A DNA stretch of 64,000 bases from Blakeslea trispora. Its lineage: Eukaryota > Mucoromycota > Mucoromycetes > Mucorales > Choanephoraceae. This document shows positions 51,900 through 63,564 of the stretch, one piece after another. Under the pieces are notes generated by a model. That model was given only the letters and a program-made list of their open reading frames with translations, did not search any database and was not told the origin of the DNA. A program made the translations under genes and the position numbers. How positions within the stretch are numbered: the stretch's first letter is position 1; every line of letters starts with the position of its first letter. The DNA lies in the NCBI GenBank assembly GCA_025331445.1, contig JAIWNE010000035.1, forward strand, positions 124,001 to 188,000, read 5' to 3'.

Positions 51900-52850
51900 G
51901 TACCGCCACAATGGAAAGTCTTACCAACCAAATTTGAAGAACTTGAGGTTTCAAAAAAAATGCTGTCCATCATTTTGTGATCAATGATTGTGCTCTTATC
52001 GTTAAGAAAGCTCACTTTGAGCCTAAAGAAAGAGATTCTCCTCGCAGCATTGAAGCACGCTTCCAATGGGCAAACCAATTTGATGCAGACAAGACATCGA
52101 CTTCCAAAGCAACTGTAAATTCATTGATGAGTCTACTTTCCATATCAACTTGAGCCGTACTATGGCCTGTTAAACTAAAGGCACTCGAGCTACTGTTGTT
52201 CAGCCAAAGACGAGAGCTAGAACAATCACTATTTTGGGGGAGCCATATCGTCGCAGGGGTGTTATTGGCATGAAGTTTAAAGTGTCCTACCAAGAAAACT
52301 CAAAGAAAAGAAAGGTCACAGGTGGGCCAAAGGCAAAAAAAAAAAGAAAGTAGCAACTGTTCTTGGTCATTATTTCAATTTCATTTCTGATACATTGGAT
52401 GTACTTGATCGACATGAGCAATTTCAAAGGGCATTACCTTATTATGGACAATGCTTCTATCCATATTTCAGACCAGATGGAAAAGCTGATTGTCAGTATG
52501 GGATATGGATGCCTCTATCTTTCACCTTATTCCCCCCCCCTGAGCTTAATCCGATTGAGCAGTTCTGGTCTGTGGTTAAGGGTAAGGTGAAGAGAGAGAG
52601 AAGTTGCTGAAGGAGGGAGACTTTGACTTCAAGGATAATTGATGCTTGTAATAATGTCTATCTGGAAGGTCTTTGCGGTTTCTGTCAATACTCTGACTCA
52701 AAGTGTACAAGTATGTTTGCATAAAGAACTTCTTTGAGATTACACATCTGTGCAAACAATTTTCATGCAAAGTGCAATCTGAATCTTTTATAAGCGCAAT
52801 CTAAATCTTTTATAAGCGCAATCTAAAAATTTTCCAAGTGCAATGTTTTT
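51900..52850 (+). pseudogene. Tc1/IS630-like transposase, frameshifted
   Basis: The blocks come in order: INDCALIVKKAHFEPKERD; RSIEARFQWANQFDAD; HINLSRTMAC, a stop, then TKGTRATVV; KTRARTITILG; LIMDNASIHISDQM (second catalytic Asp region); and PELNPIEQFWSVVKGKVKR. A run of nine C's (52532-52540) breaks the frame just before PELNP, where SPYSPELNP is expected. Tandem subterminal words (GCAATCTAAATCTTTTATAA type) follow at 52775-52835 and probably mark its right end. The fragment at 318-518 is the same family. Confidence 0.65.
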
Positions 52851-53003
52851 CTTTTGGAGTACAATCTATTTCAATTCATTTAAGAGATCAAGTAATCACA
52901 GTGTAGACAGTATTAGTGTATATTCACCTATGATGGGATCTTATGGCAATGAGCTACTGATCAAGTTTTTCCCCTCCCTGAAAGTAGCTTCTTGTCCTCC
53001 CAA

Positions 53004-53255
53004 TCAAAATAGTTGGATGGTTCCCCCCCCCTCCTGTTTTGCTTCACTAAATGTCTTATACAGTTGTTCCAATACAAAAATGGCTGCTTCTTCTAGAATA
53101 GCAAATGATTCACAATCGAGTACATTGTTTGTTTCTCGGGAAAAAAGACAAAAAAAAAAACTGCATTCATACAGTGTGTTTATAATGAAACAAATCCAAT
53201 CAATGAATTCACTTTTTGAAGAAAACTTGTCTTTTACGTATTCAATCATAGACAT
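53004..53255 (-). pseudogene. Unknown coding-like remnant
   Basis: The minus-strand frame starts MSMIEYVKDKFSSKSEF and has good coding character in ESFAILEEAAIFVLEQLY and KTFSEAKQEG. It then meets a G9 run (C-run 53023-53031 on plus), after which another frame continues for a while. No family recognised. Confidence 0.25.
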
Positions 53256-53394
53256 GTTATTCTTTTTGCTTATAAACGATTCAACTAAAGAACTACACTA
53301 AAAAAAGAAAATAAAAGAGTCCCCCCTTCCCTTTGATTTTTTTAATTTTTTTTTTTTTTTTGGTCATCCTAGAATTTCAAGATCCGCCGAACTT

Positions 53395-53402
53395 TATAAA
53401 AA
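53395..53402 (+). promoter_or_regulatory. TATA box of STM1-like gene
   Basis: TATAAAAA lies 105-112 bp upstream of the ATG at 53508. Confidence 0.45.
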
Positions 53403-53507
53403 ATTAAATGGTTCATACCATATAATCCCTCCCTTTGTGTTTTTGCGATAACCCATCCATCCATTACCTTTCGAGGCATCCATCGCAATCAAGCTCTTTT
53501 ATTAGAT

Positions 53508-54758
53508 ATGTCCACTTTCTCCAAGAACCTTTTCGACATCCTCGGTGATGGTGAGGCTCCTCGCCCCGCCCCCGTTAAGGAAGAAGCTGCCCCTGTCGTT
53601 GTTGACAAGAAGACTGTCTCCAAGATCAACAAGGATGGTAAATGTCATTCACATTTAAAAAAAAAACTTTTTTTTAGAAGACCTTTTTGCAGACACATGT
53701 ATACGCACACACACACATACACACTTTTTCTACATGCGAACAACACAGTCTTATTCAACTTGAACATACAACAACAACAACAACAGAAAATGACAGCCAA
53801 TATTTGATTAAATTTAGATTGACATGGCACAAAAAAGCTTAAATTTTTTTTTTCAGGGCAACTCAAATTATTTCGAGAAAAAAAAAAGGGAGACAATTGA
53901 TTGTTTGGATTTCAGATGATGATCAACCTATTGTGTGTGTGTGTGTGTGTGTACATGTGTGTTTGAAAGCTTTTAAAGGAGAGGGGAAAACAATGCCCTT
54001 TTTTTTTTTCTTTTAGATAAGCTAATCTGTCTTTTTTTTTAAATCCCCTATTTAGCTGCTCGCTCTGCCAAGGGTGGTAAGCCTACCAAGGGCCGTCAAC
54101 AAAAGGAAGGTCGTCCTCAACGTGGTCGTCAATTCGACCGTCACTCCGGTACCGGTATTGTGTAAGTCTCAACAGTCCCAAATCTCTACCTCTCTTTCAT
54201 AACCACTCACACATTGATCCCCCTAGTGACACTGCCAAGAAGATCAACAAGGGTTGGGGTAAGGCCGGTGCTTCCGAAGCTGAAGCTGCCAAGGACACCT
54301 TGAACCCTGCTGACCCCGATGCTCCTGAACAAGAAGTTGCTGCTCCTGTTGAAGAAGAGGAAAAGGTCAAGACTTTGGATGAATACTTGGCTGAAAAGGC
54401 CAACAAGTCCTTGAAGGTTGCTCTCCCCGAAGCCCGTAAGGCTAACGATGCTGACTCTGCTGCCTTCGAAGGTACTGTTGCCTTCGCCAAGCAAGAATTC
54501 GAAGAATTCTACGTCAACAAGGAATCCAAGTCTGTCAAGAAGACCACCGAAAAGGTCCGTAAGGAAAAGGTCGTCGTTGACATTGAACAACGTTTCGCTG
54601 AAAAGGCTCGTCCTGAATTCCGCAAGAACGAACGTCGTGGTCGTGGTAACAACAACAACAACAACAAGGGTCGTCGTGGTCCCAAGAGCACTGCTAGCGG
54701 TGCTGCCATCAACCTCCAAGATGTTGCTGCTTTCCCCACTCTCGGTGCTACTGCTTAA
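53508..54758 (+). CDS. STM1: STM1/SERBP1-family ribosome-binding protein
   Basis: Three exons (53508-53637, 54056-54161, 54227-54758) join in phase to 255 residues. The start MSTFSKNLFDILGDG is the conserved STM1 N-terminus. RGRQFDRHSGTGIVD, next to KKINKGWG, is the HABP4/PAI-RBP1 signature. An acid- and Ala-rich middle, a basic C-terminal part with RRGRGNNNNNNKGRRG, and VAAFPTLGATA complete it. Yeast Stm1 clamps idle ribosomes and protects them in starvation. Codon use is strongly biased (AAG, GTC, CGT, GGT), as expected for a highly expressed gene. The first intron is 418 nt, six to eight times longer than most here, and holds CA, CAA and TG microsatellites. Confidence 0.9.
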
Positions 54759-55153
54759 AATAAAAATTTGAAAGATCTAAAGTACTCTTTGATTTTCTTT
54801 TTTGCTTGTATAAATCATTTGATGGGGCCCTTTTTTTTGGAATTTGTTTTTGTTATGGCGTTGTTATTTTAAGGGAAAGCACAGAAACAATTCAGGAGAG
54901 AGAAAAAGAAAGTGATAAATAGTAAAGAAAGGGGGGGGGGGAGAGAAGAAGGGGAGAACAGGAGGCCCAATAATAAAATTGTTAATAATGCAGTTTTATT
55001 AATTTTTTTTTTTTGTTTTGTTCAACCTGTAATATGGGGCTATTGATTACTCCTTATGTTTATCTTTTCATTAGTGATAGTTAATAAAGCTGCAGCATTT
55101 TTTATGATTCTTGTCATGTTTCTCTTTCTTTTTTTTCAACATTTTATTAAAAT
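54759..55153. other. Intergenic, no gene seen
   Basis: 3' UTR of the STM1-like gene and promoter of the phosphatase; contains G10 and A/T runs. Confidence 0.5.
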
Positions 55154-56029
55154 ATGGTTCAGACAAAACGAAATCTAAAGAAATTAGCCTTGAATCTACC
55201 AAAGAAATCAATCAAGCACCAGCCAGAAACTGTACATAACTATCAGTCAGGACCAGCCCACATTCTTCCCAACTTGTATTTGGGTGCATACCATAACGCG
55301 ACCAATACCACTCAGCTAGATTGTTTCCGCATCAACTGTGTCATCAATGTTGCTAGTGAAATCAGCCTCATCTTACCTCCACACATCACCTACCATCACT
55401 TGAAATGGACACATTGTCAACGCAACTTGGCACAATCTGAATTTGCTCATGCAATCCACCTTATCCATCAAGCACATCAACAACAAAAGACAGTACTAGT
55501 ACACTGTCAACAAGGCATCGAACGTTCTGCGGCATTGATTATCGCCTTCTTGATCCATGCATCTAAAACCAAAGAGGCAACATGGACCTTGGATCATACA
55601 GTGGCCTTTGTTAAATCAAAGGCGCCTGGTATCCATCCCAATATGGAACTACTTTATCAACTCCGAGAATACGAAAAGTCATTATGGACACAGACAAAAA
55701 GAACAAGAAGAATGCGTCGATCAGGGTCTGTTTCGGATTGTACAGATTCTTTGACCATACAGAATAAGCGGCAAAGATCTATCAGCTGTCGAGGTCATGT
55801 GAAAGAATCGGATGTCATTGGTAAACCTCTCGATCTGTACTACCATGTTGATACAAACAAACATTGCAACCATGACACAAAGAAAAGGGCTTTAGCTGTC
55901 ACGTCCACGCTTGTTGTGTTGGCTGCAATCTATCAAAAACAGCAATCAAAGGAGTCTATTGTCATGAATTTTTGGCTGGATAAAACATTTAATGTATCAA
56001 TAAATAATCATGTTTCTCTTGTTTCCTGA
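55154..56029 (+). CDS. Dual-specificity protein phosphatase (MAPK-phosphatase-like)
   Basis: A single exon of 291 residues. The DSP domain spans about residues 35-175, with ILPNLYLGAYHNATN, INCVINVASE and the catalytic loop VLVHCQQGIERSAALI (HCX5R; Cys at about residue 117). A usual upstream acid Asp is not obvious (the WTHCQRN region stands where one is expected). The N-terminus KRNLKKLALNLPKK has basic residues followed by L-x-L, the form of a MAPK docking motif. The C-terminal 110 residues are basic and unstructured, ending in a hydrophobic patch. Homologues of this size include yeast Sdp1/Msg5 and atypical DSPs; the target is unknown. Confidence 0.82.
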   Translation: MVQTKRNLKKLALNLPKKSIKHQPETVHNYQSGPAHILPNLYLGAYHNATNTTQLDCFRINCVINVASEISLILPPHITYHHLKWTHCQRNLAQSEFAHAIHLIHQAHQQQKTVLVHCQQGIERSAALIIAFLIHASKTKEATWTLDHTVAFVKSKAPGIHPNMELLYQLREYEKSLWTQTKRTRRMRRSGSVSDCTDSLTIQNKRQRSISCRGHVKESDVIGKPLDLYYHVDTNKHCNHDTKKRALAVTSTLVVLAAIYQKQQSKESIVMNFWLDKTFNVSINNHVSLVS

Positions 56030-57634
56030 TATCATGTCGTCTCCTCCCCTCCTCTTTTTTCTTTCTTTATATACACTATTTTTGGAGGGAGAGGTATTGG
56101 AGCATTGATCAAAGGCATTTTAGGTGCAGATGTTGAAACTTCATTTATTTTCTGCTATGTTGATTAACTGATGAACTTGATGGTAGAATACGTGCTGATT
56201 TATATCTTTATAAAATGACAATCAAGGCGTTGTTGCAAATTCCTCAACTAAAGCCAACGTGTAAAATGTTGAGTGCTTGATGTACAGACATAAAAAAAAA
56301 GGGACAAACATTGATTTACTTTTATATACTATAGATAGAGTATTGTTTGATCTCAAGTTTGCTAAATTGTAGAGTCTAGTATACATATAGCTATTTTCAC
56401 CACTGAAATCTTCATTATTTCTCCCCCCCTTTTTTTTCTGTAGTCCTCCTCTGCGGTTATCACTATAGTTCCAAGTGCACGGCTGAAGGTAGTGGAGAGA
56501 GGGGAAGGGATAAAACCCCCCCTTATTGTTCAATAAGATTTTATACACATGTGCTATTCAATGTTCATTATGATTTTTCCTTGTTTCTTCTATGCATATT
56601 CCTCGGTACGTTTAACTCTATTTAACGTATATTTTGTCTTGCAACTCACTGTTATTTTCAGCCCAACACTTTCTTAAAAAAAAACATAAGCTATATTCAA
56701 CACATGAGTTTTTTTTTACTGAAAATTTCATTCTAGTAGGTTCGCCAAAGAGAATGCAGAACTACTCTCTCTCTCCCAAGAGAGACCTTTTTTTTTTCTT
56801 TTAAAAAGCCGCACTTTGAACTGTTATTCCTCCCCACAATTTTGATGTTACATTCACTGCAGATGATGCATATGAAAAGAACAGGATGAACCATACAATA
56901 AGCTTTTTTTTTTCGGGGCAAAGAATAGGATAGGAGATCAGAGTAAATTCAAGCAAGAGGGAGTTGTGAATTAGTATTCATACTGACTTGGATTCTTCCT
57001 TTATTTTTTTTGCTTTAGAGTCTATTACATAGCCCTCCCCCCCCCCTCTTTCTTCTTTAGGGAGAATGTCAAAAGAAAAAAAAACGAGGGTTTTAGAAAC
57101 TAAAAGGAGATTTCATTGACAGATTTCCTTGTATAGATAGTTTACCAAAGTGTCTGTAATTGTCCTTCGAAAAATATAGATTCTATAGTCCAAATAGTAC
57201 AATCACTTGTACTTTTCTATCATTGGTTAAACAAAGGCATTTCCTTTCTCAAATCAAAGAACAGTAGCCTATATACAAAGAATAATGCGCACTGCTTTAT
57301 TTTCCTGCGAAAGAACAAAACATGTCCTTTACTCTAATGATCAACTCGATGCCATAAATTCAAGACATGGAATGCATTCTAAATCTTCTCACAAAATAAG
57401 AACCTTTTTATTGTATACAAACCTTATACCTTGGCACCTAAATTGTATCCTATCAACTAAATAGAAAGCCATCAGTCATTTTCATAGAATTGAACGATTG
57501 AAATCCATTTACCGTCTAAAGATGACTAAACAAGCTATATTTTTTTATTTTATTTTTTATTGATTTACAATAGCGTTTGGATGAAAAGCTTAAAGAAATG
57601 TTAGAAATAAGCTTCAAATAAATCAAACTCTCTC
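56030..57634. other. Long intergenic region, no gene seen
   Basis: About 1.6 kb rich in T and C homopolymers between the phosphatase and the LIG4 stop codon. Small frames on both strands have no coding character. Confidence 0.5.
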
Positions 57635-60469
57635 TTATTTACCTGTTTCATCCATAAACACATCTTCTTCAAAACATCGATCAATCCAATCAGTCACTAC
57701 AAAGCGAGGAAGAGGTCGTCCAAGAAAAGCTTCGGTCAAGGATGTTAATCGATCTGGACAACTGACAACTACATGTGTAATACGTTCATCCTGAAAATCC
57801 TGAGTCACTTGGCCTGCCTCAAACTCAAATCGATACTTGGCCAATGTCAACTTTTCTTGATGTCGCTTCCATTGGACCCAATCCATAGAGAGAGGCACAG
57901 GCTGAACAGAGGACATGCTGGTATCAAAGTCGAAATAGGCTACTGACCGAAGAAAGATCATACCATGAATGCCTTCAGCAAAATACCGTTCTTGTAACTG
58001 AAGAGCAATATCACGTCGATCTGCTTCATCGTATTCGGCTGTAGGATGCATGCGCTGCATGGTTTCATCCAGATCATCTGCTTTAATTGGTTTGGTATAA
58101 GAATCACCATAGCTATCCATGGATTTGGCAAACAGACGAGCTGTCTCGGGTGAGGTATAGAGCATGTATTTGGGTTGAAGAGGTAATCGTTTACCGGCCT
58201 CAATGCTGTCCAGAATATAGCTTGGTAAAAGGATATCTTTGTTCTTGACACACTGAATGATACTTTGAACACGCAAATTTTGAATGCCTGCAATCAATAT
58301 ATCTGCATTTTTGTTTTGAATATAGCTTCCTCCATGTTGTTTGATTAGCAGGTCGAGCTCATCTTTCAGTATGCCTTCAGGTTCATGTGCATTTAATTTG
58401 GTGCCTGTGATCACAAAGAATTCAGTGTTTTGAAAGATATTGGTTGTCTGAACTACTTGACTCGAGTCAGCACCTAACTGACTAGCGAGCAAAACAGCTC
58501 CTGCCCTTCTTTTCTTTCTGTCCTTGATCTGATCTTGCTTTCTATCATGATGTGCTCTCCTCTTGCCAACAGCGCCTTCTGCCTTGGCCCTGATAACATC
58601 AGAGTAGGTCATGATATCTTGCCATCCTTTATCGTGACGAAACCCTTTCAAGACAGGAAACCGTAGTGTTGACTGAAGGCCAAACTTGGTGGAATCGACA
58701 ATCTCGACACCCTTCACTTCAACAATGATATTATCGCGGTAATCAACTATCTGATCAAAACTTTCACCACCTTTGGAAGGATGATCAAGCCAATCGGGTA
58801 TTCTTCGAGGATCATGAGGTGATGTGGTCTTCATCAATTCCAATAGCTCTCGCATGATCTGTTGATTTAATCCACCTCCAGCTAATGTCAATGTCACGAA
58901 TCTAGGCGGATCTGATGAGGGTATACGGTCATCTCTAACGGCGCACATAATACTGGCAAAGCGACCTAGGCCTCCACGCGTGCCTCTACCATACTTTGCT
59001 CCGACCACTACAAGATCACATGTGTCTACCAAGGAATCGAAATAGATGGGCTTGTACTTGAGCCATTGAGGAGAGCGACGTCCGATCCGATAGAGCGACA
59101 TACGGTCTTTAATCACAATACCTTCTTCATGATTCAAAAGTGCTTCTTCTAATGCCATATTGACTTCTTCTTTTGTGCTGACTTCCTTTCGAGTCACAAA
59201 TCTCAAATGCATCTGTTGTTCATTCATGACTGTCTTCAAGACTTTCAATCGGTCCTCGAGTCTGTTGTTGATGAGTGGGGTATCGTTAAACAAGAGGATA
59301 TCAAACACAAGAAAGCAAGGGTGAGGCTCGGTAGGATTGTTGATGTCCCTTGACTTGGACGCATCTTTTAGTGTACCAAATGGTAAAAACTTGTGTTCTA
59401 GAGGGTGGTAGGCTAACATTTCTCCATCCAAAATTACTTTTCTCGCCTTAATGCCTGCATGAATATGTCCAGCCAATTTCGTCATGTCCCGACTCGAAGA
59501 CCCATATAAATCATTCTCAATCACTCGTTTTCTAACAACCAATATATCAAATTGTGTTTCTTATCATTGATATGTTTCTTTTTTTACCTAGAATGCCATA
59601 AGAATGCATCTTTATCTCGATCATAGTGCATCAAGACACGTTCACCATCATATTTCTTTTCAATATAAAATGGTTTTGCCATCTGATCCAACAGTTTATC
59701 AGTATATCGTTCTGCTGTCTGAGGTACAAGTCTCTCAAACAGATGAATTCCTTTTCGCTTCACTCCTTCTTCTGCTGTACGATCACCCAACTGACAAAGA
59801 GAAAAGAGGTCTTTGTTGATCATCCATTGTTCATACATGTCTTCGTGAATAGCATCCATAATAAGTTTTTCACCACAATGAATCCTGAGGTCCTTGAGAA
59901 TGATTCGGATGATCCATTGAATCTGTTCAGGTGTATATTCATCTAGAATCTCCTTAAAGATAGCTACTTGATCCTCTGTCTTTTCTCGATTGGCCAGTTG
60001 ATCCAAATAATCATGCGTGTCTCTCATTGACTTGCTAGAGTGTCTGACGGAAGATCGTTTTTTGATTTCTTCATACGCAATCAAAGGAAAGTTGCCTGCT
60101 GATTGATTGTGTGCTGAAGGTATTTTGTATTTCTTGAGTCGCATGCCATCTATGGATTGAGCACCAATGCCTAATGCTTTCAACAGAATAGATGCCAGTC
60201 GATCTTCTTTTAGTTGATACATGCGCAATTCATCTGACTTTTCTTGGAAAAGAAATAAGTTTCAAAGTGGCCATTTTTTCCCCCTTTTTTTTTGGCTTTC
60301 TTACCTTTGGTAGTAATAGACGGACAACATCATATACATTTGAACCAAAGTTCGCCACCCATTTCTGAACATAGTTTTGAATCAAGCGTTTTTTCTCATT
60401 TGTCTTGACCTGTTCAAGTTTATCTAGAAACTCGCAAAAATGACTAAATAAAGGGGAAGAGGTTGACAT
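57635..60469 (-). CDS. LIG4: DNA ligase IV
   Basis: Three exons (60305-60469, 59588-60237, 57635-59531) join in phase to 903 residues. This ATP-dependent ligase seals double-strand breaks in non-homologous end joining, in the nucleus. The N-terminal DNA-binding domain (LFSHFCEFLDKLEQ onward) precedes the adenylation site EKKYDGERVLMHYD (KxDG motif), DGEMLAYHP, EEGIVIKD and WLKYKP. The OB-fold part follows, then two BRCT regions (start near TEFFVITGTKLN and FLRSVAYFDFD). The linker between them should bind the XRCC4/Lif1 partner. Length fits fungal Lig4 (about 900-950). The start at 60469 (MSTSSPLFSHF) fits homologues better than an in-frame ATG 24 bp upstream. Confidence 0.95.
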
Positions 60470-60730
60470 TGATGAAATCCAAGAAAAACACAAAGAAAAG
60501 AAGAAGAAAAAGATAAAAAAAAAACTTTAACTATTTTATATCAGCAAAAGAGCCAATCAGATCAAAGTCTTGCCGGACTAACTTGTCGCATTTGATGGGC
60601 AACATTTTAATTTGTGCATAACAAAAACCTGTATAAATCAAGAAAAGTATGCCATTTAAACTAGAAATGTATACAACAGACAACTTTTGGAATCAGTGAA
60701 TCTAAGAAAAGCTATTAATTTGCAAGTAAA
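60470..60730. other. Upstream region of LIG4
   Basis: Short, AT-rich, with an A9 run at about 60518; divergent from the candidate gene at 60731. Confidence 0.5.
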
Positions 60731-61132
60731 ATGAGCAATCATCAAGGATGTTTCATATTCTCTTCAGTGTCTGTCGCGAGACAAGAAAGTTTGTTTGATG
60801 TTGTTAGCAACAAAATTATTTCTATACTTGGAAGGCTTCATTACGCTTCATTTATCATCTCATTTTTTGATATATTGTTAAATGCTTTTGATCAGTGCTT
60901 CAACCTCACTATTACTGTAATGAAGACAAAAGATGCGATGTGTCTCTCGTTAATGGCTGAAATCGTTTTCTTTTTTGTTGTAAGCATAACCTTTCTTTGC
61001 ATTATATCTTTATATCGAAAAATTATTTTAGAGTTAGAAAGCCAAAAGAATCATCAATGTTTTAAATTATGGAGTAAGGCTTCAGAAACCAGCACTAAAT
61101 ATTTCGCCTTTATTGCAATACCTTCAATATAA
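60731..61132 (+). CDS. Candidate small membrane protein
   Basis: An uninterrupted 133-residue frame. It shows one or two hydrophobic segments (LHYASFIISFFDILLNAF and AEIVFFFVVSITFLCIISLY) and a charged C-terminal stretch. No domain, promoter or homologue is recognised, and no introns are evident. The uninterrupted length in AT-rich DNA is modest support only. It may be a chance ORF. Confidence 0.35.
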   Translation: MSNHQGCFIFSSVSVARQESLFDVVSNKIISILGRLHYASFIISFFDILLNAFDQCFNLTITVMKTKDAMCLSLMAEIVFFFVVSITFLCIISLYRKIILELESQKNHQCFKLWSKASETSTKYFAFIAIPSI

Positions 61133-61420
61133 CTTTGTTTCTGACTTTACGTCACGTAGATTTAGCAACTTGCTTCATTCAGGGTCTGATCGGTCAGCAC
61201 GCCGTTCGCTAAATCGCCAATGAAATTAATTCTAGCCAATCAGATTAGATTATTTTCCTTTATTCATGTCTCGGCGAGTACGCCGACAGACCTTACTGCG
61301 CTCAATTTACTTCTATTGTTTGCATGAAAGCTTTAGCATATATATATATAGATCAATGTTTCTTCTTTCTCTTTTTTTCTGATTTGAAATCATAACCAAT
61401 TCTCTTATTACTGACAAATC
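61133..61420. other. P450 upstream region with short hairpin
   Basis: Contains a perfect TCGGCG/CGCCGA stem with 4-nt loop at about 61271-61286 and an (AT)n stretch at 61339-61350 that could serve as TATA box. Confidence 0.4.
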
Positions 61421-63564
61421 ATGTTTACTGAAAACGCTATCAAGTTATACCATCAAATGGTCGATAAGGCCTTACCTATTCTTAAAAGACAACCCAAGTC
61501 TTCTTATATCGGTGCAGCTATTGCCTTCCTGATACTAGCTCAGATCCGCAAACAATTTGTAGTCCCTAAACATCTCAGGAAGTTTCCAACAATTAGTGTT
61601 TTTGCATTGACAAAATCATTTATACGCAATGACTCGGTTTTTGAGCGAAACAAGCGACTTGTGGCCCCTATTGTCAGACAAGGACACAAGTTTTATGCTG
61701 TAAGGAACAAGAAACAAATGCTTGTATTGTATCTAACGAGTATTTCAAACATAGGCAAAGATACCTTTTGATTGGTCATTGTCCATTGTCGATCCAGAAG
61801 TAGCAAAAATTATGTTGATGAAATCAGGTACCAAAAAGGATAATTATGTGCGTCTCGCTTTTTGAGTATCTAAATGTTGTTGTTTGTAGATGCGTTTCCT
61901 AAATCTCAAGGCTTTACTGAAAAGTTGGGCGATAGTAGCCTTATTGTACGTTTTACAGGAAGAGATAATGTTTCTATTTCTAATGGTCACGTATGGAAGA
62001 GACAGCGCAAAGTAAGTTTATTTTCTACCATTTCAAAGAAATATGTGTGTTTATTGATTACCTTTATTCTTAGTTTATGAATCCTGCATTTCGTCGGTCA
62101 ACGCCAATCAAGACATTCGGCGAGTTGACATTGAAATTTTTTGATTGTGTTGATGAACAACCTCAAAATTTTCCTGCTACTACCAAACTCAAGAACTATA
62201 CATTAGATGCCTTGGGAATAGCAGCTTTTGGTAAGATAGAATAAGTGTATGTGTATTATAACCATATTAAAGCTTTCTTGAAATCAGATTTTGACTTCAA
62301 GTCTCTCATTGGTGACCCTGATGGTTGGACAGAAACTTACGATGTGATTATGAAAGGCATGTTTGATCCCTGGGTCTTTTTGTTTGGTAAAATGGAGTTT
62401 GTCTTGCAAGCTATAATGCCATCAAAGAGAAAATGCATTGATGCGGTCATCAAATTCAACAAAATGTTGGTGGAAATGACCGATGAAAGACGACAGCAAA
62501 TACGAAATGGTGAAAAGTCAGGCATACCAAATAGTGAAAAGGACTTGTTGACCCTAATGATTGAGGCTGAGATGGAGGAAGGTATCATGACCACAAATGA
62601 AGAACTCAGGGTAAATACAATTAAAGTTTTTCTTCTTTTCTTTTCTGTTTCAATTGTACTCATACACAGAAAAATAGGAAAATGTTGCGCTGTTCTTTTT
62701 GGCAGGTAATACACATTGCATTTAGTATTTTCATTACACAAAAAAGGGGCTAACAATTTTTAACACACAGGTCAAGATTCAACTGGTAATTCCCTGAGCT
62801 TTTGTCTATATCATCTGGCCAAGAATAAGGTATGTGTATGAATGGGCTCGGTCTTACATTGCAGATAGTTTAACGACATCTAATAGCATGTGCAAGACAA
62901 ATTACGCAAAGAAATAATGAGCATCATGGGTGATAGAGATCTGGATGCTATTCCTACAGTAGAGGACTTTAAGGAAATGCCTTATCTCAACAATGTGATT
63001 AAAGAGGTATCTATTTTTCATCTTCTAGTTGTTTCCATATGGATCTTTGACTGACTGATCTCAATATCTGTTGAATATAGAATTTGCGTCTCAGTGGCCC
63101 AGCAGACAGATTCTTGGATCGTGTTGTAGCAGAAGATATTGTCTTGGGTGGTGAACTAATTCCCAAAGGTACTCTTATCACTGTGGATGTGGCCAGCATA
63201 CATTACAATCCTGATTACTGGCATGATCCCGAGGCATTTATTCCTGAGCGCTTTGAGCCCAATGGCGAATTTGATCAACACTCTGGTGTTGCTTGGCTAC
63301 CTTTTAGTAATGGCGCACGTCAATGTATTGGCATGAACTTTAGCTTGGCGGAACAACGAGTTTTTCTAACAATGTTATGTAAGTTGTGTATTTAAAAAGC
63401 ACTGTACCGCAAACAACTCATTTCTTCTTGCTCTATTTTCTATAGTGAGACGTTATGAAGTAGATATATCCAAGGACTCCATACACTATGACAAGATTAT
63501 TTACGAGCAATCGTTCAATTTTGCTCCTTCCAGTCTCACACTGAACTTTAAGAAGCTTGTCTAG
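61421..63564 (+). CDS. Cytochrome P450 monooxygenase (CYP509-like?)
   Basis: Ten exons join in phase to 525 residues: 61421-61699, 61755-61827, 61890-62011, 62074-62230, 62288-62610, 62678-62705, 62771-62829, 62887-63006, 63081-63378 and 63446-63564. The N-terminus has a membrane anchor (YIGAAIAFLILAQI), as in ER-bound P450s. The I-helix oxygen site is FFLAGQDSTGN (split by an intron). ExxR is in KENLRL, the PERF-type motif in FIPERFEPNG, and the heme loop is FSNGARQCIGMNF (Cys at about 63333). All hallmark residues are intact. CYP509 is the large Mucoromycota family that it resembles from memory; the subfamily and substrate are unknown. Confidence 0.92.

Noticed and set aside
53905..53960. 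ATGATGA box in the STM1 intron, as in C/D snoRNAs
   Set aside because: No CTGA box follows within a fitting distance and no terminal stem is present.
56222..56548. 108-codon minus-strand frame
   Set aside because: Homopolymer-driven composition, no domain, no promoter or splice context.
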